Below, piece by piece: positions 31,796-43,969 of a DNA stretch of 64,000 bases (position 1 is its first letter; the number at the start of each line of letters is the position of its first letter). The position numbers were made by a program, and so were the translations under genes. Below the pieces are notes generated by a model that made no database searches, was not told the DNA's origin, and worked only from the letters and a program-made list of their open reading frames with translations. The DNA comes from Daucus carota subsp. sativus. Taxonomy: Eukaryota; Streptophyta; Magnoliopsida; Apiales; Apiaceae. The DNA is taken from NCBI RefSeq assembly GCF_001625215.2, contig NC_030382.2, positions 47,457,364 to 47,521,363 on the forward strand, given 5' to 3'.

Positions 31796-34700
31796 CTATT
31801 CCTTTGCTCCTGCTAGCCTTTGCCGCATAAGATGACTAGGGATTCTCCTCGCTCTCCCTTTCTGAAGCTCTTTGGCAATCCTATAGCGGAATAGGTCAAC
31901 ATCCGAAGTATCCCACGTCAAGGTGGAGAGGTCATAACCTTGCAAGGTGTAGTCCATGTACTTGCAGACGAAGACCCCGCAATCAAAATGATTTTGCTGC
32001 TTCGGCATCTCATCCCAAACATGAACTAGAGGGTCCTCTTTCGGGAACTTTTGACCCTTGGCAAGAAAGCGAAGCATCCCTCCAAGTACACCGACCTACA
32101 AACGACAAAAAAAATGAAAACAAACATCTAAATAAAACCATCATGTATATTAGTAGAAGAGGAGTGAAGGATTTAGTACCATTGCTTCTTCTTCTTCTGG
32201 ATATTCAGCCTTATCATTGAATGGATCGAGAACCATGATTGCCCACTTCTTCACAGCAAATACCATGAGAATCCAGTGATTGTCATTGACATTTGCGGGA
32301 ACAAATATGTAGTCCACCAGGTTGATTGGTGGACCAACCCCACAGCTTCCCCACTTCACATAAAAATGCTTCACCCTCTCCGTCAAATTTTTGTAGTCCA
32401 ATTCCATGGCCAACGGGATGAAGAAGGGATCCATGAAGTAGTACGTAGGCTCCCTAGGGTGGATGCCCTCTGCAGCAATTGCTTCCTCCCGATCACGTAA
32501 CAGCCACTGCATCAAATTATCATATATACATAATTAAACAGAATTATACAAATACAAATATAAATGAACGTACAACATTGGACAGAATTGTACAAAGACA
32601 AATACAGAGACAACATGAACAGAAATTGTACCATGTATGTGTAGATGATCCGATCATCCAACCATGCACCGGGGGCCAGACTCTGCATTGAGATAGGGGC
32701 AAGCGTGAACATAAGATCATGTCTTATACCACCCTCGATACCCACTGTCATACCCCTCCCCCATCCCCAGTCTCTCCGGATAGTATCCATCTTCTCCTGT
32801 GTCAACCTTTTGCTAATCAGCCATTTCTGTTCCGCGGGGCGGCGAACAGTCATCTTCTGGGGCCTCGAAGAAGAAGGCTCTGTAAGGTCTGCAGAGATAT
32901 GTTGAGACGGCTGAGTCATATCAACGACATCGTGTGAAAAGCTGTCTGCAACTAACGGCCTCTTGGCAGAAGGAGAGAGATGGACATGCTCCAACGCCGG
33001 GGGCGTATATGCCGGGCCCCTAACCGTCTGCATGAATCGGCAGTACGGCTCAATGAATATAGGAGCAATCCTGCTGAACTCGTCATGATACTCTGGCGGT
33101 ATGGTAGAGTCCATCCTCTGCAGGCATTCCAGACCCTTCTGGATCTGCATATAGTTTTATGAAATGCAATCAAAAAAGTGACAAACTTGAATACAAATGA
33201 AATGGGAGATAAACTTGAATACAAATGAAATGGGAGATAAACTTACAAGCTGATAGGCCTGGAAGTTGTCAAACAACTCCCGAGTAGAGTACTTAGGCTG
33301 CGGCACTGGCTCTGGCTTCCCGACTCGCAATCGAGAAATCTCCGTGTACCAATGCATGTATCCGGTGTCATCCACTAAGTGAGAACGGTGAGCAACTACA
33401 ACCTCAGGATGCTCCACGAAACGGGACCACTCACCAATCTCCGCAAACCATATAGCACGCCAATCAATGGGATTCCAGGGCAGCTTAGGCTGCCTGTACT
33501 CTGTCATCGAAACTGGGGGTGGTGGGATGCCCTGTGGCAGTCCGAACTGTCTCAACACTCGCTCGGGATGCTGGTACTCCACAATATCATAACAGAGCAA
33601 TGGTACCCTAGCTAGGCCAGCAAAATGTGCCTCCCAATCCTCAGCAGAAATATCATGATCCCCATCTGAATCCTCCTCTATCTCATGAAAATGAGCATAG
33701 GGCATCCAACTAACAATATCGCCAGCAACTCCATCAAACTCGCCTCTGTAATGTGGCAAGCTATGATGAGGAGCCGCTGAACTATCCCGCCTCCCACGTT
33801 TCCTCTTGCCGCCCACAATCCAACCCTCTTCGGTATCCTCCTCCACGGTCTCATCCAAAATATCATCCTCCTTTCCCTTCCCCTTCCCCTTCCCCTTCCC
33901 CTTCCCCTTCCCCTTCCCCTCTCCCTCCTCCTCCTCGTGACCCTTCCCCGTCTTACCCTTACTCCCCTTCCCCTTACTCCCCTTCCCCTTCAACTCCTCC
34001 TTCCCCATCCCCGTCTCCTTCCCCTTCTTCCCCTTCTTCTCCGTCTCCTTCCCTGTCTCCTTCCCCTTCTTCCCCTTCTTCTCCGTCTCCTTCCCCGTCT
34101 TCCCCTTTTTCCCCTTACCCTGGACCTCAACTACTTCCTCCTCTACCGGCTCCTCCTCAATCTCATCAGGCCTGGACCAAAACTCAGCTGCCGGGTAACT
34201 ATCCCTGCTAGGATCCGGGATCGGTCTCCCGATATCAAACCTCTCGTAACTCCACAACATCAGCAACCAGACGCAGCAGGATATCTTCTTTGACCCCTTC
34301 TGTGCAGCTGTAGTCAGACCCCTGTACAGATATGAAAGGACTGCTGATCCCCACGACCATGTACGCACATGGCTCAGTGTGCGAAGATGCCTGATATAGC
34401 GTGGATGGACAACATTCCTACTACTAGTAGGAAATAGGATAGAGCCTACCACGAAGAACATATAGGCCTGTGTGTGAATAGCAATACGCCTCGGATCAGG
34501 ACCTGGATCAGCACTGCCATAGGTCTCAAACAACCAAGTAAGCCTCACCCCTCCTCTAGTAAAGCCATCCTTCACCTGCTGCTCAGTCAACTCCTCAAAC
34601 CATGCCCTCTCGAAATATGACTGGTTACCGTCAATACCATCTCCGACTAGTGGCCGCCCCACAACAGGTAATCCTAGTATGTAGCCGACATCCTCTAAAG

Positions 34701-35004
34701 TGACTGTCATCTCCCCCTGCCTCATGAAAAAGGTATTGGTCTCGGGCCGCCACCTCTCCACTAATGCACTAACAAGCCTTGTATCATTCTGAAGAACAAT
34801 CCTAGGGTTGGCAAACACGCCAAATCCAACCATATGCAAAATCTCCCTCTGCGCGTCTGAAAGAACCCAATGCCTTAACGCCCGGTTACTAGACATACAC
34901 TCCAAAGGACCACGCTCGACTCCATTCCAAACATCTGAACTCACATGGTATGAGTTATCCACGATAACTGCTCCACTAACAGGACCCGGCAAAATATCAT
35001 CCAT
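31796..35004 (-). CDS. Plant mobile domain (PMD) fused to C48/ULP1 protease, MULE-encoded
   Basis: Four exons: 33247-35004, 32632-33144, 32180-32506, 31796-32095, all phase 0, sum 2,898 bp, 965 residues. Residues ~40-270 are a PMD (aminotransferase-like, MAIN/MAIL1 type): HMVGFGVFANPRIVLQND, LVSALVERWRPETNTF, MTVTLEDVGYILGLPVVGRP. A Lys/Gly/Glu repeat of ~100 residues follows (KGKGKG and EKKGKKGKETG). Exons 3-4 form a ULP1-type cysteine protease with the full catalytic set: His in NDNHWILMV, Asp in MVLDPFND, Gln in MPKQQNHFDCG and Cys in FDCGVFVCKY. So it could cleave SUMO or a related modifier in the nucleus. The start MDDILPG follows a TTTCAG acceptor, so a 5' UTR intron is likely (donor near 35537). 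No break seen. Function in transposition is unknown. Confidence 0.88.
33870..34117. repeat. Long polypyrimidine tract inside the PMD-ULP1 exon
   Basis: About 250 bp of nearly pure C/T on the plus strand, made of (CCTTCC) and CCTTCTTCCCCTTCTTCTCC units. On the minus strand it encodes KGKGKG and EKKGKKGKETG repeats. Length changes in multiples of six or three keep frame. Confidence 0.85.
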
Positions 35005-35707
35005 CCTGAAACACAAATACCAATCCAACAATCAATAAACTTAGCATGCATACTAACCGAAGCATACCATGAATTCACAATTTACAATCTATAAACTTAA
35101 CATACCATGAATTACACTTAACAAATACCATGAATTACACTTAACAAATACCATCAATTACACTTAAAATACTATCAATTACACTTAACAAATTCCAATC
35201 CAACAATCAATAAACCACAAACCAACAATAATTTACTATCAACTACACTTAGCATACTATCAATATCCAACAACAATTAGCACTAAAAACAGGAAATTCT
35301 AACTAAAATTTCCTTTGAGGCATTTTCACGAACACTTTACTACGAATAACACATCATCCATAACAATCCATTTATCAAATTAATACTAACCAACAATCAA
35401 TTACACATAATTGATTACATACATACAATCACAACATCCCAATCCAATCAAAACTATAAAATTTATCGATTGCAATACATACATAGAATTCGAAAAAAAA
35501 ACAATGTATATACACGCGAGGATATATATACACGCACCTTTATACGTTCGTTTGAAGCTTGATTGGATTGTAGTATCGGTTGGTGGCAGTTGTGAGAGGA
35601 TGAGAGTGCGAGAGGGTGAGTGTATATAGAGTTTGTGTTAGTGTTTATGTTTGAATATGTAACCGTCCCTGATATATACGTTCGTTTGCGCGTTTTAAAA
35701 CTCACTG
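35005..35707 (-). promoter_or_regulatory. 5' leader and promoter side of the PMD-ULP1 gene
   Basis: Contains a probable 5' UTR intron (acceptor TTTCAG at 35005, donor GTGCGTG near 35537). Within it AATACCATGAATTACACTTA is repeated several times with variations (35105-35200). The right side borders the terminal repeat. Confidence 0.45.
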
Positions 35708-35907
35708 TAATGTCCGCGGTTATTTACCGCGGAAAGGGGGAGTGTCCGCGCACAAAGGCGCGGAAAGGGGGTGTGTCCGCGGTTTTTAAGCGCGGATACT
35801 AAAAAAAGGGATCTTTTGTCCCAGCCGTTGGATCGATGATCCAACGGCTGGGAAGTCGTTTGTTAAATAACTGTTCCCTGACAACCACATGTCAGGGAAC
35901 AGGACCC
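35708..35907. repeat. Right terminal inverted repeat of the MULE
   Basis: Pairs with 27042-27242. It carries CCGCGGTTATTTACCGCGG, a CCGCGC...GCGCGG variant and a CCGCGG...GCGCGG variant, then CAGCCGTTGGATC and CCCTGACA hairpins, ending AGGACCC. Confidence 0.9.
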
Positions 35908-35916
35908 TAATTTGAA

Positions 35917-38292
35917 ATAAAACAAACAATTTTATCATTGTGAAAATAACAGAGGTCTCTTGAAATAACACAAACAATCCATCTGAGATTTAGTGAGAGA
36001 GCTGAAACAGAAGAGGCAAAGCTTTTGTCCTTTGTTTTAGCAATGGCTCCACTCACAAGAAAAGCTCACCATACGTACAGCTTAAGCAATGCAGGGAAAG
36101 TCATGTGGCATTTTCTCCTCTCTGCCCATTGCCTGCCAATGTCTTCAATTCACTGCAACAAGATCTCAGACATTAGGATGTGTTCGTGTGGATCTATCAC
36201 TATTAATAATATATACACACCTCAATTATTGTGTATCCAAATAGGCAAGACACGTTTAAAGCCCGGCCAACGAAATTAGTTTGTTTCTTGCCTCAACACT
36301 ATCAGGTGCGCTGAGTTGACTTGGTAAATTGAAAAGGAAAAAAGTTAGTTAGCAGAAGTTAAAAATATACGAAACTTCCTCCGTCCCGTGAGTAGTATAC
36401 ATTGGGGACAGGATGTTTTATTTTTAATTTTTTTTCTAAATTAAAGTTTAGATTTTATATTTTTATTCAGGAAAAAAACTCAAAAATAAGTTACAGAACT
36501 ATATTTTATAAGCGCATTGAAATGCGTGTCGAGCAGTTGAAAAAAAACGTATACAATTAAATGAGACAGAGGGAGTACGAACTAAAAGCGCATTTATTTT
36601 GTCATCCGATAATCATAAACAAACAAGGGATTATACTGTAGGTCCGCGAATGTGTAATTGCTGAAAAAAAAAAAAAAAAAAACTTCTTCTTCGAGCAAAC
36701 CACGTATCTGGTTATTAGCCACATTATTCAAATTGAATGGCTTAGATAGAAGACAAGATTCCCTAAATGTTTACACGGTAAACATAGAATATGAAAATAA
36801 GCTCATATGTTAATAGAATATTAGGATTGGCGCGGGAAACACAAAAACTGAAAATATGCTCATTTATTCAACAGTTCATGCTAAATTATAATAATCAATT
36901 ATATGTATAATCGTAGTTGGATATGATTTTTTTTATCATTTCTATTTATATATTTATTTATACTATTTATATATTTATTTATATAATAATTAAATATATT
37001 CATAAAAATGTTTACAGTTCAACTCCCACCAATAATGTATTAACTTTTACTGTTCTTATAACATTTTATTTATTCTATAAATAAATAAATATAAAATCTT
37101 GATCACTATATTATCTTTTTTGGTAAAAATATAGAAATATAATAAATCAACAAAAACAATATTTAAATTAATCCATGATATCTAATCGTTTCAAATAAGT
37201 GGAAAAGTACTGGATTTTTTTATTAATTTTTTAAAAAGTAACTAACAGCATCTTGTGACTTATGGGCTGATAAGCCCACTTAAGTCATAGGTTCCCAAAC
37301 AATGCATAGGTCAAGTCTCTCGGCTTTTTTGATTTGCCAAAGGGGCTCTGGAGTCCTAGATATAGGACTAATGCTACTTGCCACAAGTAATTGTGAAAAT
37401 GTAAATAGAAACTTCATTCTCTATATCAGTCAATCACTCGTCTTCAGCATCTCCGACGGATGACGAGTGGAATAATTCCGATGACTCAGAAACCAATTTC
37501 ATTCTTGTGAGTAGTTGTATCATGTAAGTCCTTGTACTCCTGTTTTCCATTTTGTAAGTCATTTTTTCATGAATATTCAACGGTCAAAAATATTTTAATT
37601 TTATTTTTTCAATAAAAAAACATTTAAGTTTTATTCTGAAAAAAGATAATATCAGTTTTAACTATCTAGTCTTTTTCTCAAACAAACTTATTTTATTATA
37701 AAAATCCAAAACCAATCTGTTAGTATTTGTCAGCAATTACAATGCATATTCTTGTCAGCGATTTACTTCACTTTTTTGCCATTTGTATTCGATTGCTGAT
37801 AATTACCTAAATTTTAAACCAAATGTCTAAAATTTAAGTTGTGTGTAATTTTTTTCACAAAATAAAGAAAAGGTTGATTTTGTTTCAGACAAGAAAGCGA
37901 GAATTTCGTTCCAAATTAGTGTCCGAGTTTGTCTCTTCTCCCACGGTCTTAAAGAGCGACATCCATGCAAAATCACCTCTCTATTCTCTCTTTAAAGATG
38001 TGTGCAATGGCGCCATTTCACTTGTCCCGCGTTTCAGAGGGTTGGACTTTGATTTTCTTCTTTGATCCAACCTTACCTTCTCTTCTTCTGGGTAATCTTT
38101 CTTCGAATTCACATGTTTTTCTTTTACTATATAATGCTTAGTTGCAAAAACTTAACTATTCTATTGAAGCTCGAATTATCGACATCTTGTTATGGGACAA
38201 AATTTGGTTTTTGTTAGGCTTCAATGCTAAAAAAATTGCTGCAATTACAAGAAAATGTACAAAACATAACAATTTGGTGATGGAAATGCAGA
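35917..38292. other. Intergenic and upstream region of the MADS gene
   Basis: Includes a weak ORF from 36043 (MAPLTRKAHHTYSLSN, 78 codons) that I cannot match to a family, the MITE at 36374-36574, a poly-A run near 36664-36680, AT-rich sequence, and from about 37.4 kb probable 5' UTR of the MADS gene. Confidence 0.4.
36374..36574. mobile_element. Stowaway-like MITE
   Basis: Left CTTCCTCCGTCCCGTGAG with TAGTATAC; right (reverse complement) CTCCCTCTGTCTCATTTA with ATTGTATACG. About 200 bp, non-coding. Its right end is like that at 26860-26894. Confidence 0.65.
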
Positions 38293-41200
38293 ATGGGGCG
38301 GGTCAAGTTAAAGATTCAAAAGCTGGAGAATAGTACAGGCCGCCAATCGACTTATTCAAAAAGGAAGAATGGTTTAACAAAAAAGGCTAAGGAGTTGGCT
38401 ATTCTGTGTGACATTGATCTTGTTCTTCTCATGTTTTCACCTAGTGGCAAACCCTCAGTATATAAAGGACAGCGCAGGTATATTTACATTTCTACGTTTC
38501 GTTAATGGTAAATCTCACGAGTTTAAATATTCACACTCTCATGCCTCTACCGAGTACAATGCGAGGCATGTCATGTCTCAATATATACATCCCACATTCC
38601 GATTGCTTCATTTGATTGTTATTTCTATATTTATAATTCATAAATTACATCAGTCGTAAATGACACAATCTTTTTTCTACCTTTGCCAGTAGTATTGAAA
38701 AGATCATAGAGAGGTATTCACTTCATACGCCACAAGAGAGAGCAAGAAGGTATCATTTATGATCAAACTCCTAAATCTTGCTTATGTACAGTGCCTGTAA
38801 CACCGGAACTAACTCTGTGTTACTGTTGGTTCATCTTGAACAGGAAACTGGAAAGCCTTGAAGTACGCCAATATTCTACAACTCTATTTTTTGTTACTAT
38901 AATAATTATTAGTTGGTTAACGAAACAAACTTAATATATCCTTTATGATGTTGATCTTAGTTCTGAAAGTGATGCTTATTATTTGAGAATTTAGGCGTTG
39001 AAGAAGACCTTTAAGAAGTCTAATCATGATGTGAAGATACAAGATTTTTTGGGTCCAAAGTAAGTGCAAACTACTTTCATCAATAAAATCTTCAGCATTT
39101 TCTTTAGTGCTCCGTATTAACTTAGTACTATCTTTTTCTCTTATGTTGCAGTTACATATCCGTCGAGGTATGAAGCTAACACTTTTTGAGAAGTATTCTA
39201 ATAGTTAGTTATTGTTATCTTGAGTCTTGCTCCTTCATCCTTGTTTTGGACAGGATTTGAGATCCCAAGCAGAGTCTTTGCATATTCAACTTTCTGAAGC
39301 TCAGAAGAAATTGAGGTGAGCATTTCAAGGTATTTAATAAAGCGAACCTCTCTGTCATTCTGTGTTTAGCATGCATGGTTGTACTTTAATGATTTATCAT
39401 CCCCTTGGTTTGACACTTGACAGTATTTTTTACCAACAATAGTATTCATTTACAAAAAAAAATGTATTCTGCAGTAACTGGACTAGTGTTGATACCATGG
39501 ACAGCATAGAAAATCTGGGGCAAATGGAACTCTTTCTTCGTAATTCCCTTGATCAACTTCAAACACAAAAGGTATTGCTTATATTGAGTATAGTTATGGA
39601 ACACCTAGGTTTTGTGGATCAATTGTCATTCTTTACTACTACCAAAAGGTCCAAAACTAAACAATTGACAACATTGATATGTAAGAATCTGAGGAAAACA
39701 ATGGTTGAATGAACTTTATACTACTACGTGGTGTGGGATTATCTTGAAATTGTTAAACATGAAGTCTATACAGCAGCAGATGTTGTGATATCTGCCCAGC
39801 TTAAGCTCGCAAGAAATGATAGATGTCGAAATTTCAAAATAGGAGGCTGAGTGCTAGAGAAGACCCAGATTTGACAACCATTCTGCCTGAATTTTATATG
39901 TTTATAGTTGTTTTGGATGTCTTTCCTTGCATGTGGTTTGAGTGATTCTGTACATTGTTTGGGTCAGTTGAAAAATATGTTAAGATAGTGTGAGCGCTTG
40001 GATTGCTTGACCTTCTTTCAATTCATGTTAATTGCACATGTGAGAGCAACTATCAACATATGGATTTTATACAGCACAGACACTTTCCGTGTTAAATAGT
40101 GAGGCTCCCCATTACTGCTTGATAATAAATAAGGGTTACCTACAGTTTCTAAGTATGATTTGATTATAATGTCAAGATTTTTTATTTATCAGGTAAATCT
40201 TGAGAAGCAACAACAGATGGATATGCAGTACTTTAACAAGGTATTTTATGGCAACTATCTTTAGATTTGATGAAAATTTTAATGAAGATACTCATGAGAC
40301 AGGGTAGCTTAATTTAAGTCAATAATGCAGTTTCAAGATGATTGGCATCCACCTTCGACCTTGGGTTACGAACAGCTTCAACCTTTGCAGTGGGTACCTA
40401 ATAGTCACCGTCAAGAAATCACACCAAACAACTTGACCTCATTTCCTCCAAGGTAAAGTGGTCACTTAAATGTGAACCTTTGCTTAATTATGTTGAAGGT
40501 TGTATACTCAGTTCACTCTTTTGAAATCAAAGATCATATTATCCGAGGCCACACTTAATGAACACTGAGATAATCTATATGTGGCTACTACATATATGGC
40601 TGTTGAAGAATAAATAACAATATTTGAATCCTTCCCTCATGATATATGTGCCCAGCTTGACAACATCGGGTCTTTGCAGGGAACCGGAGTGCTCTGTGGG
40701 TACCTCCATTGAGAACTATAAGAATATAATCAACAGGGGAGAAGGGGTAGTCACACCTAAAGAGTGGCAGCAAGACAACTTTCTAGCCGAGTTGAACAGC
40801 AGGGGATCTATGAATTTACTGCCGAATAACCAATTCAATTTTCAAGTGCATGAACAGCTAATACACCCATCAAGCAACTTTGATTTGTCAAATGATCAAG
40901 ATTTTTTACCAGTGGAACAGATCAATATGCAAGCAAATGCTATGGAACCTCTTCCTTATAGCAAACTCGAAGTTCCTCAATCTGTCTATGATCCCTTTCA
41001 CAATAATTGGGATTCTAACACCGCAGGAACTTGTGGAACTGAAACAATTGAAAAGCACTTGCTTCCACAGGCAAGTTCTTAGACATTCACATCTAAATTG
41101 CAAGATTTATTTTGGCCACTTCCCTGTAAGATTGCTTACATTTTTTTGTTTGGTAAAAGTTAAATTAGCTCTACTTCTGTACAATGAAGGAAGATGAAAG

Positions 41201-41536
41201 AAAAATTACTATTTTTCCAAACTCCCACCTTTCCTCTCGCGGATCTTAGAGTTTGCATTTTACACGATCTTCTTTTTCTTGCTGAATAATCAGTAATAAG
41301 TCATGAACATATCTGTAAATGATTGTGCATACTACTCCATTGAATTTGTTAAATCTGAATCCTGGTAGAAAAAGTCTCTTATCAATTTTTTTGAGGGTAA
41401 CTTCTTTGAGTTCTCACAAGCAATGTGTGTTTATGCTTTGCAGTTCCATTTTTCATCTGAAGACAATTGGATGAATGACCTGGACTATATGCTTTTGAAA
41501 GCTGCCCCTCATTCCAGCTTAATAAACCAACTTTGA
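38293..41536 (+). CDS. MIKC*-type MADS-box transcription factor (AGL30/65/66/104-like)
   Basis: Eleven exons: 38293-38477, 38690-38749, 38844-38862, 38995-39059, 39152-39167, 39254-39315, 39475-39571, 40193-40240, 40331-40452, 40680-41070, 41444-41536; sum 1,158 bp, 385 residues. The MADS domain (1-60) reads [43 protein letters not shown]. Then [20 protein letters not shown] and [11 protein letters not shown], the signature of MIKC* proteins, and a K-like coiled coil (~120-190). In Arabidopsis these factors form heterodimers that control pollen maturation. The last intron starts CAG|GCAAGT, a GC-AG intron; without splicing the protein would stop four codons later. Many short exons fit the MIKC* gene layout. 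Confidence 0.88.
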
Positions 41537-42992
41537 TAGTGTCACTTGTACATATATGTGAAAGCATCTCATATTTCAGCTAGGCAGATGGGTGACTTTT
41601 GTCAATAACTTCCATGCAAATATAGAACATCTACATGCTGCAGCTTACAATGTGGTCACAACCATGGCAATGCATGCAAGATAGTCAGTACTGAGGCTGT
41701 TATGCGGTCTTCTTTCATGGGTAATGCCATTTCTCGCTGTTTCATGAGAAGGCTGCTATTTTCATCAATATAGGAATTTTTTTTAAGGAAATAAGACGTT
41801 TTTAGTTATATAGTAGATTGAATTAGAATCAATCACCTTCTTTGCAAAAGTGTTTGATATAGCAGAGCTGGTTATTTTGAAATCAGTTGTTGCTAAACAT
41901 TGAAGATGCCAAACTGAGGCAACAGATATTAACCCTCTCTTTTTCATTTTTCCTTTTTGTTGCTAAATATTTAGCATTTCTCCCTCTATAGACCTAGTTT
42001 AATTTGCCTGTTCTTTTAATTTCACGTTATATTTCATACTCACATATACCAAGTGAGTGATCCTCCTGTATATGTACACACTGTACAACTTTAACATTTT
42101 TGGTAATTATAAACAGAGAATGGATTTACACATACAAAGCTACATTTTCAGTACAGAATTGCTTATGTTTTCTCATCATGCATGATGCATTTGTTCATTT
42201 ACTTGTCAGGGTCACTTATACGTATACGGTTGTATATGACAAATATTTATCCACCAAATCCTGTTCATCTATTGTTCGAGATCTACCGTGGAGAAAAAGA
42301 TCATCCGTGGCTTAATGTCACGGAATGAGTGACTTAATGTCACATTATTTTTTGTCATTTGCACATATTGTTAAGCCATGCCATCCGGGACATGCAGTCA
42401 CTGAAAGTGTGATGATAGTGTCCAACCGTGTATGTTTAGTTTAATTTTCTTTAATTTTCCCCATACTTGTTGCATCCAACTCATTTGCTAGATACTGCTT
42501 GTTTGCCAGCCCAGACTCTGCTATGGGCCTGAGTATGTTATTTACAGTGAAGTGTAGTTTTCAAGTTGCAACAAAATACTCCTACTGCAAATAGGATATG
42601 AAAACACTACCTTCATTTCCTACTGCAAATAAACAGTCTTCCATTAATAAGTAAATCACCATTACAAATCAGGTAGAAAAAAGAGACCCCATGACAAACA
42701 CAATCCAGGCGGGTGGTAAAAAGTTAAGTCCACCGCTGCCATCTTCTGCCTCCAACCACACAAACAAATCAAGGCCACAGATTTAAAGGGTCCCCAGTTC
42801 ATTTTCTAGGGTACCCTTTTACAATAATAATATGAAGAAGGGCTATCAAAATAAGCCCATTCTCATATAAAACCTAGCTACAATATACTGATAAAGTACC
42901 AATAGTAGTCACAATACTAATACTAGTGACAATATTAGTTGCAGAAAATAAATAAAACCATAGCAGCTTCAAATTAGATGAAGCATTTGTGG
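41537..42992. other. Intergenic between MADS and expansin genes
   Basis: 3' flanks of two convergent genes. No supported ORF, repeat or RNA gene. Confidence 0.4.
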
Positions 42993-43969
42993 CTAGGTGA
43001 ACTGAGCCCCAGTGAATGTTTGGCCAAAGGACCAACCAGCTGGGACAACATTGTCTGAGACCACAGTTCTACCATCACTTGTTGTCACCTTAAAAGACAG
43101 AGCTTGGCCATTAAGGTAGGTGTTGCTTTGCCAGTTTTGACCCCAGTTTCTTGACATGGCTTGCCATCCTGTCCTGGAACCTTTGATGGACACTGCATGA
43201 ACATCTCCAGCACCCCCAACGTTTGTTATCAATACCAAGTTGAAGTAGGAGTGTCCATTTATTTGAAACCTTATGCCACCTTTCCTCCCACATGGAACCC
43301 TACCCAAAATTATAAGGAAAAAAATACCAAGATTAATTTTAAATGTCTAATAAAAGATTACATTCTGAGACCTTATGTAAGATATTAGGTACTACAAGAT
43401 TTGGTACCTTCTGTAAGAAACAGGGACAATGCCAGCTTTGTATTGAGCAATGTGTTGAAAAACAGGCTGAGAAAGATCAAAATGCTGCTGAGGAGGGTTG
43501 CACCAGCCCCCTGCATTGTTTGGTAATGCATTGTTGGGTGGGCAGAAATTAGTGGCTGTGACTTGAATGGATCCAGGCAAGCACCATTTGGGGTCATCCA
43601 CACACTTGATCTCATAGCAAGAACCACAGCTCAGACCATTGTTGAACAGAGCTGTACTCAGAGCTGCAGTGTTTGTACCATACCCTTGGCTGTAAAGATT
43701 TCCATACCCACATGCTCCCCCTGTAATAAAACAACATTGTTAGTTAACTTTGAAGCCTTGGCCTAATAGGTCAAGCAAATCTTGGGCCTTTTTAAAAATT
43801 AAAAATCTTGGATCTGTAAGTGTGTGTACACATGCATACCCATTGTTCCAGAGGCATCACCACCACCATAAAAGGTGGCATGAGCATTTACCCAACCTTC
43901 ACCACCATCCCCAAGAACAGAGGAGGTCATTGCAAGAAAAGTCACCAAGAAAATCCCACGCATACCCAT
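42993..43969 (-). CDS. Alpha-expansin
   Basis: Three exons, 43840-43969, 43408-43720, 42993-43299; sum 750 bp, 249 residues, usual for EXPA. Signal peptide [20 protein letters not shown]. Then [26 protein letters not shown] region, six-Cys domain 1 ([27 protein letters not shown]) with HFDLSQPVF carrying the conserved HFD, and domain 2 (CBM63) with [33 protein letters not shown] and the final [13 protein letters not shown]. Secreted to the cell wall, where expansins loosen cellulose-xyloglucan contacts without hydrolysis. The start was chosen at MGMRG; an upstream in-frame ATG (43984) adds five residues. Intron positions are those conserved in EXPA genes. Confidence 0.95.

Larger units (their letters stand above)
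27042..35907. mobile_element. Mutator-like element, 8,866 bp, carrying transposase, OB-fold-like and PMD-ULP1 genes
   Basis: Ends GGGTCCTGTTCCCTGACA on both sides. The inverted repeats run ~200 bp and include two nested hairpins, CCCTGACA...TGTCAGGG and CAGCCGTTGGAT...ATCCAACGGCTG, then CCGCGG-type palindromes. An exact 9-bp target duplication TAATTTGAA stands at 27033-27041 and 35908-35916, the mark of Mutator-superfamily insertion. Genes inside: MURA transposase (27420-29864, +), an OB-fold-like gene (29993-30817, +) and a spliced PMD-ULP1 gene (31796-35004, -). All are open. Similar near-identical ends and intact genes suggest a recent, possibly autonomous insertion. It belongs with the known MULEs that carry ULP1-like proteases (Kaonashi type). 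Confidence 0.93.

Noticed and set aside
33753-34293. Long plus-strand ORFs rich in Pro, Ser and Leu
   Set aside because: They are the reverse strand of the Lys/Gly repeat in the PMD-ULP1 exon; composition is explained by the CCTTCC repeat.
36043-36279. 78-codon ORF MAPLTRKAHHTYS
   Set aside because: No recognisable domain, lies among MITEs and low-complexity sequence; likely chance.
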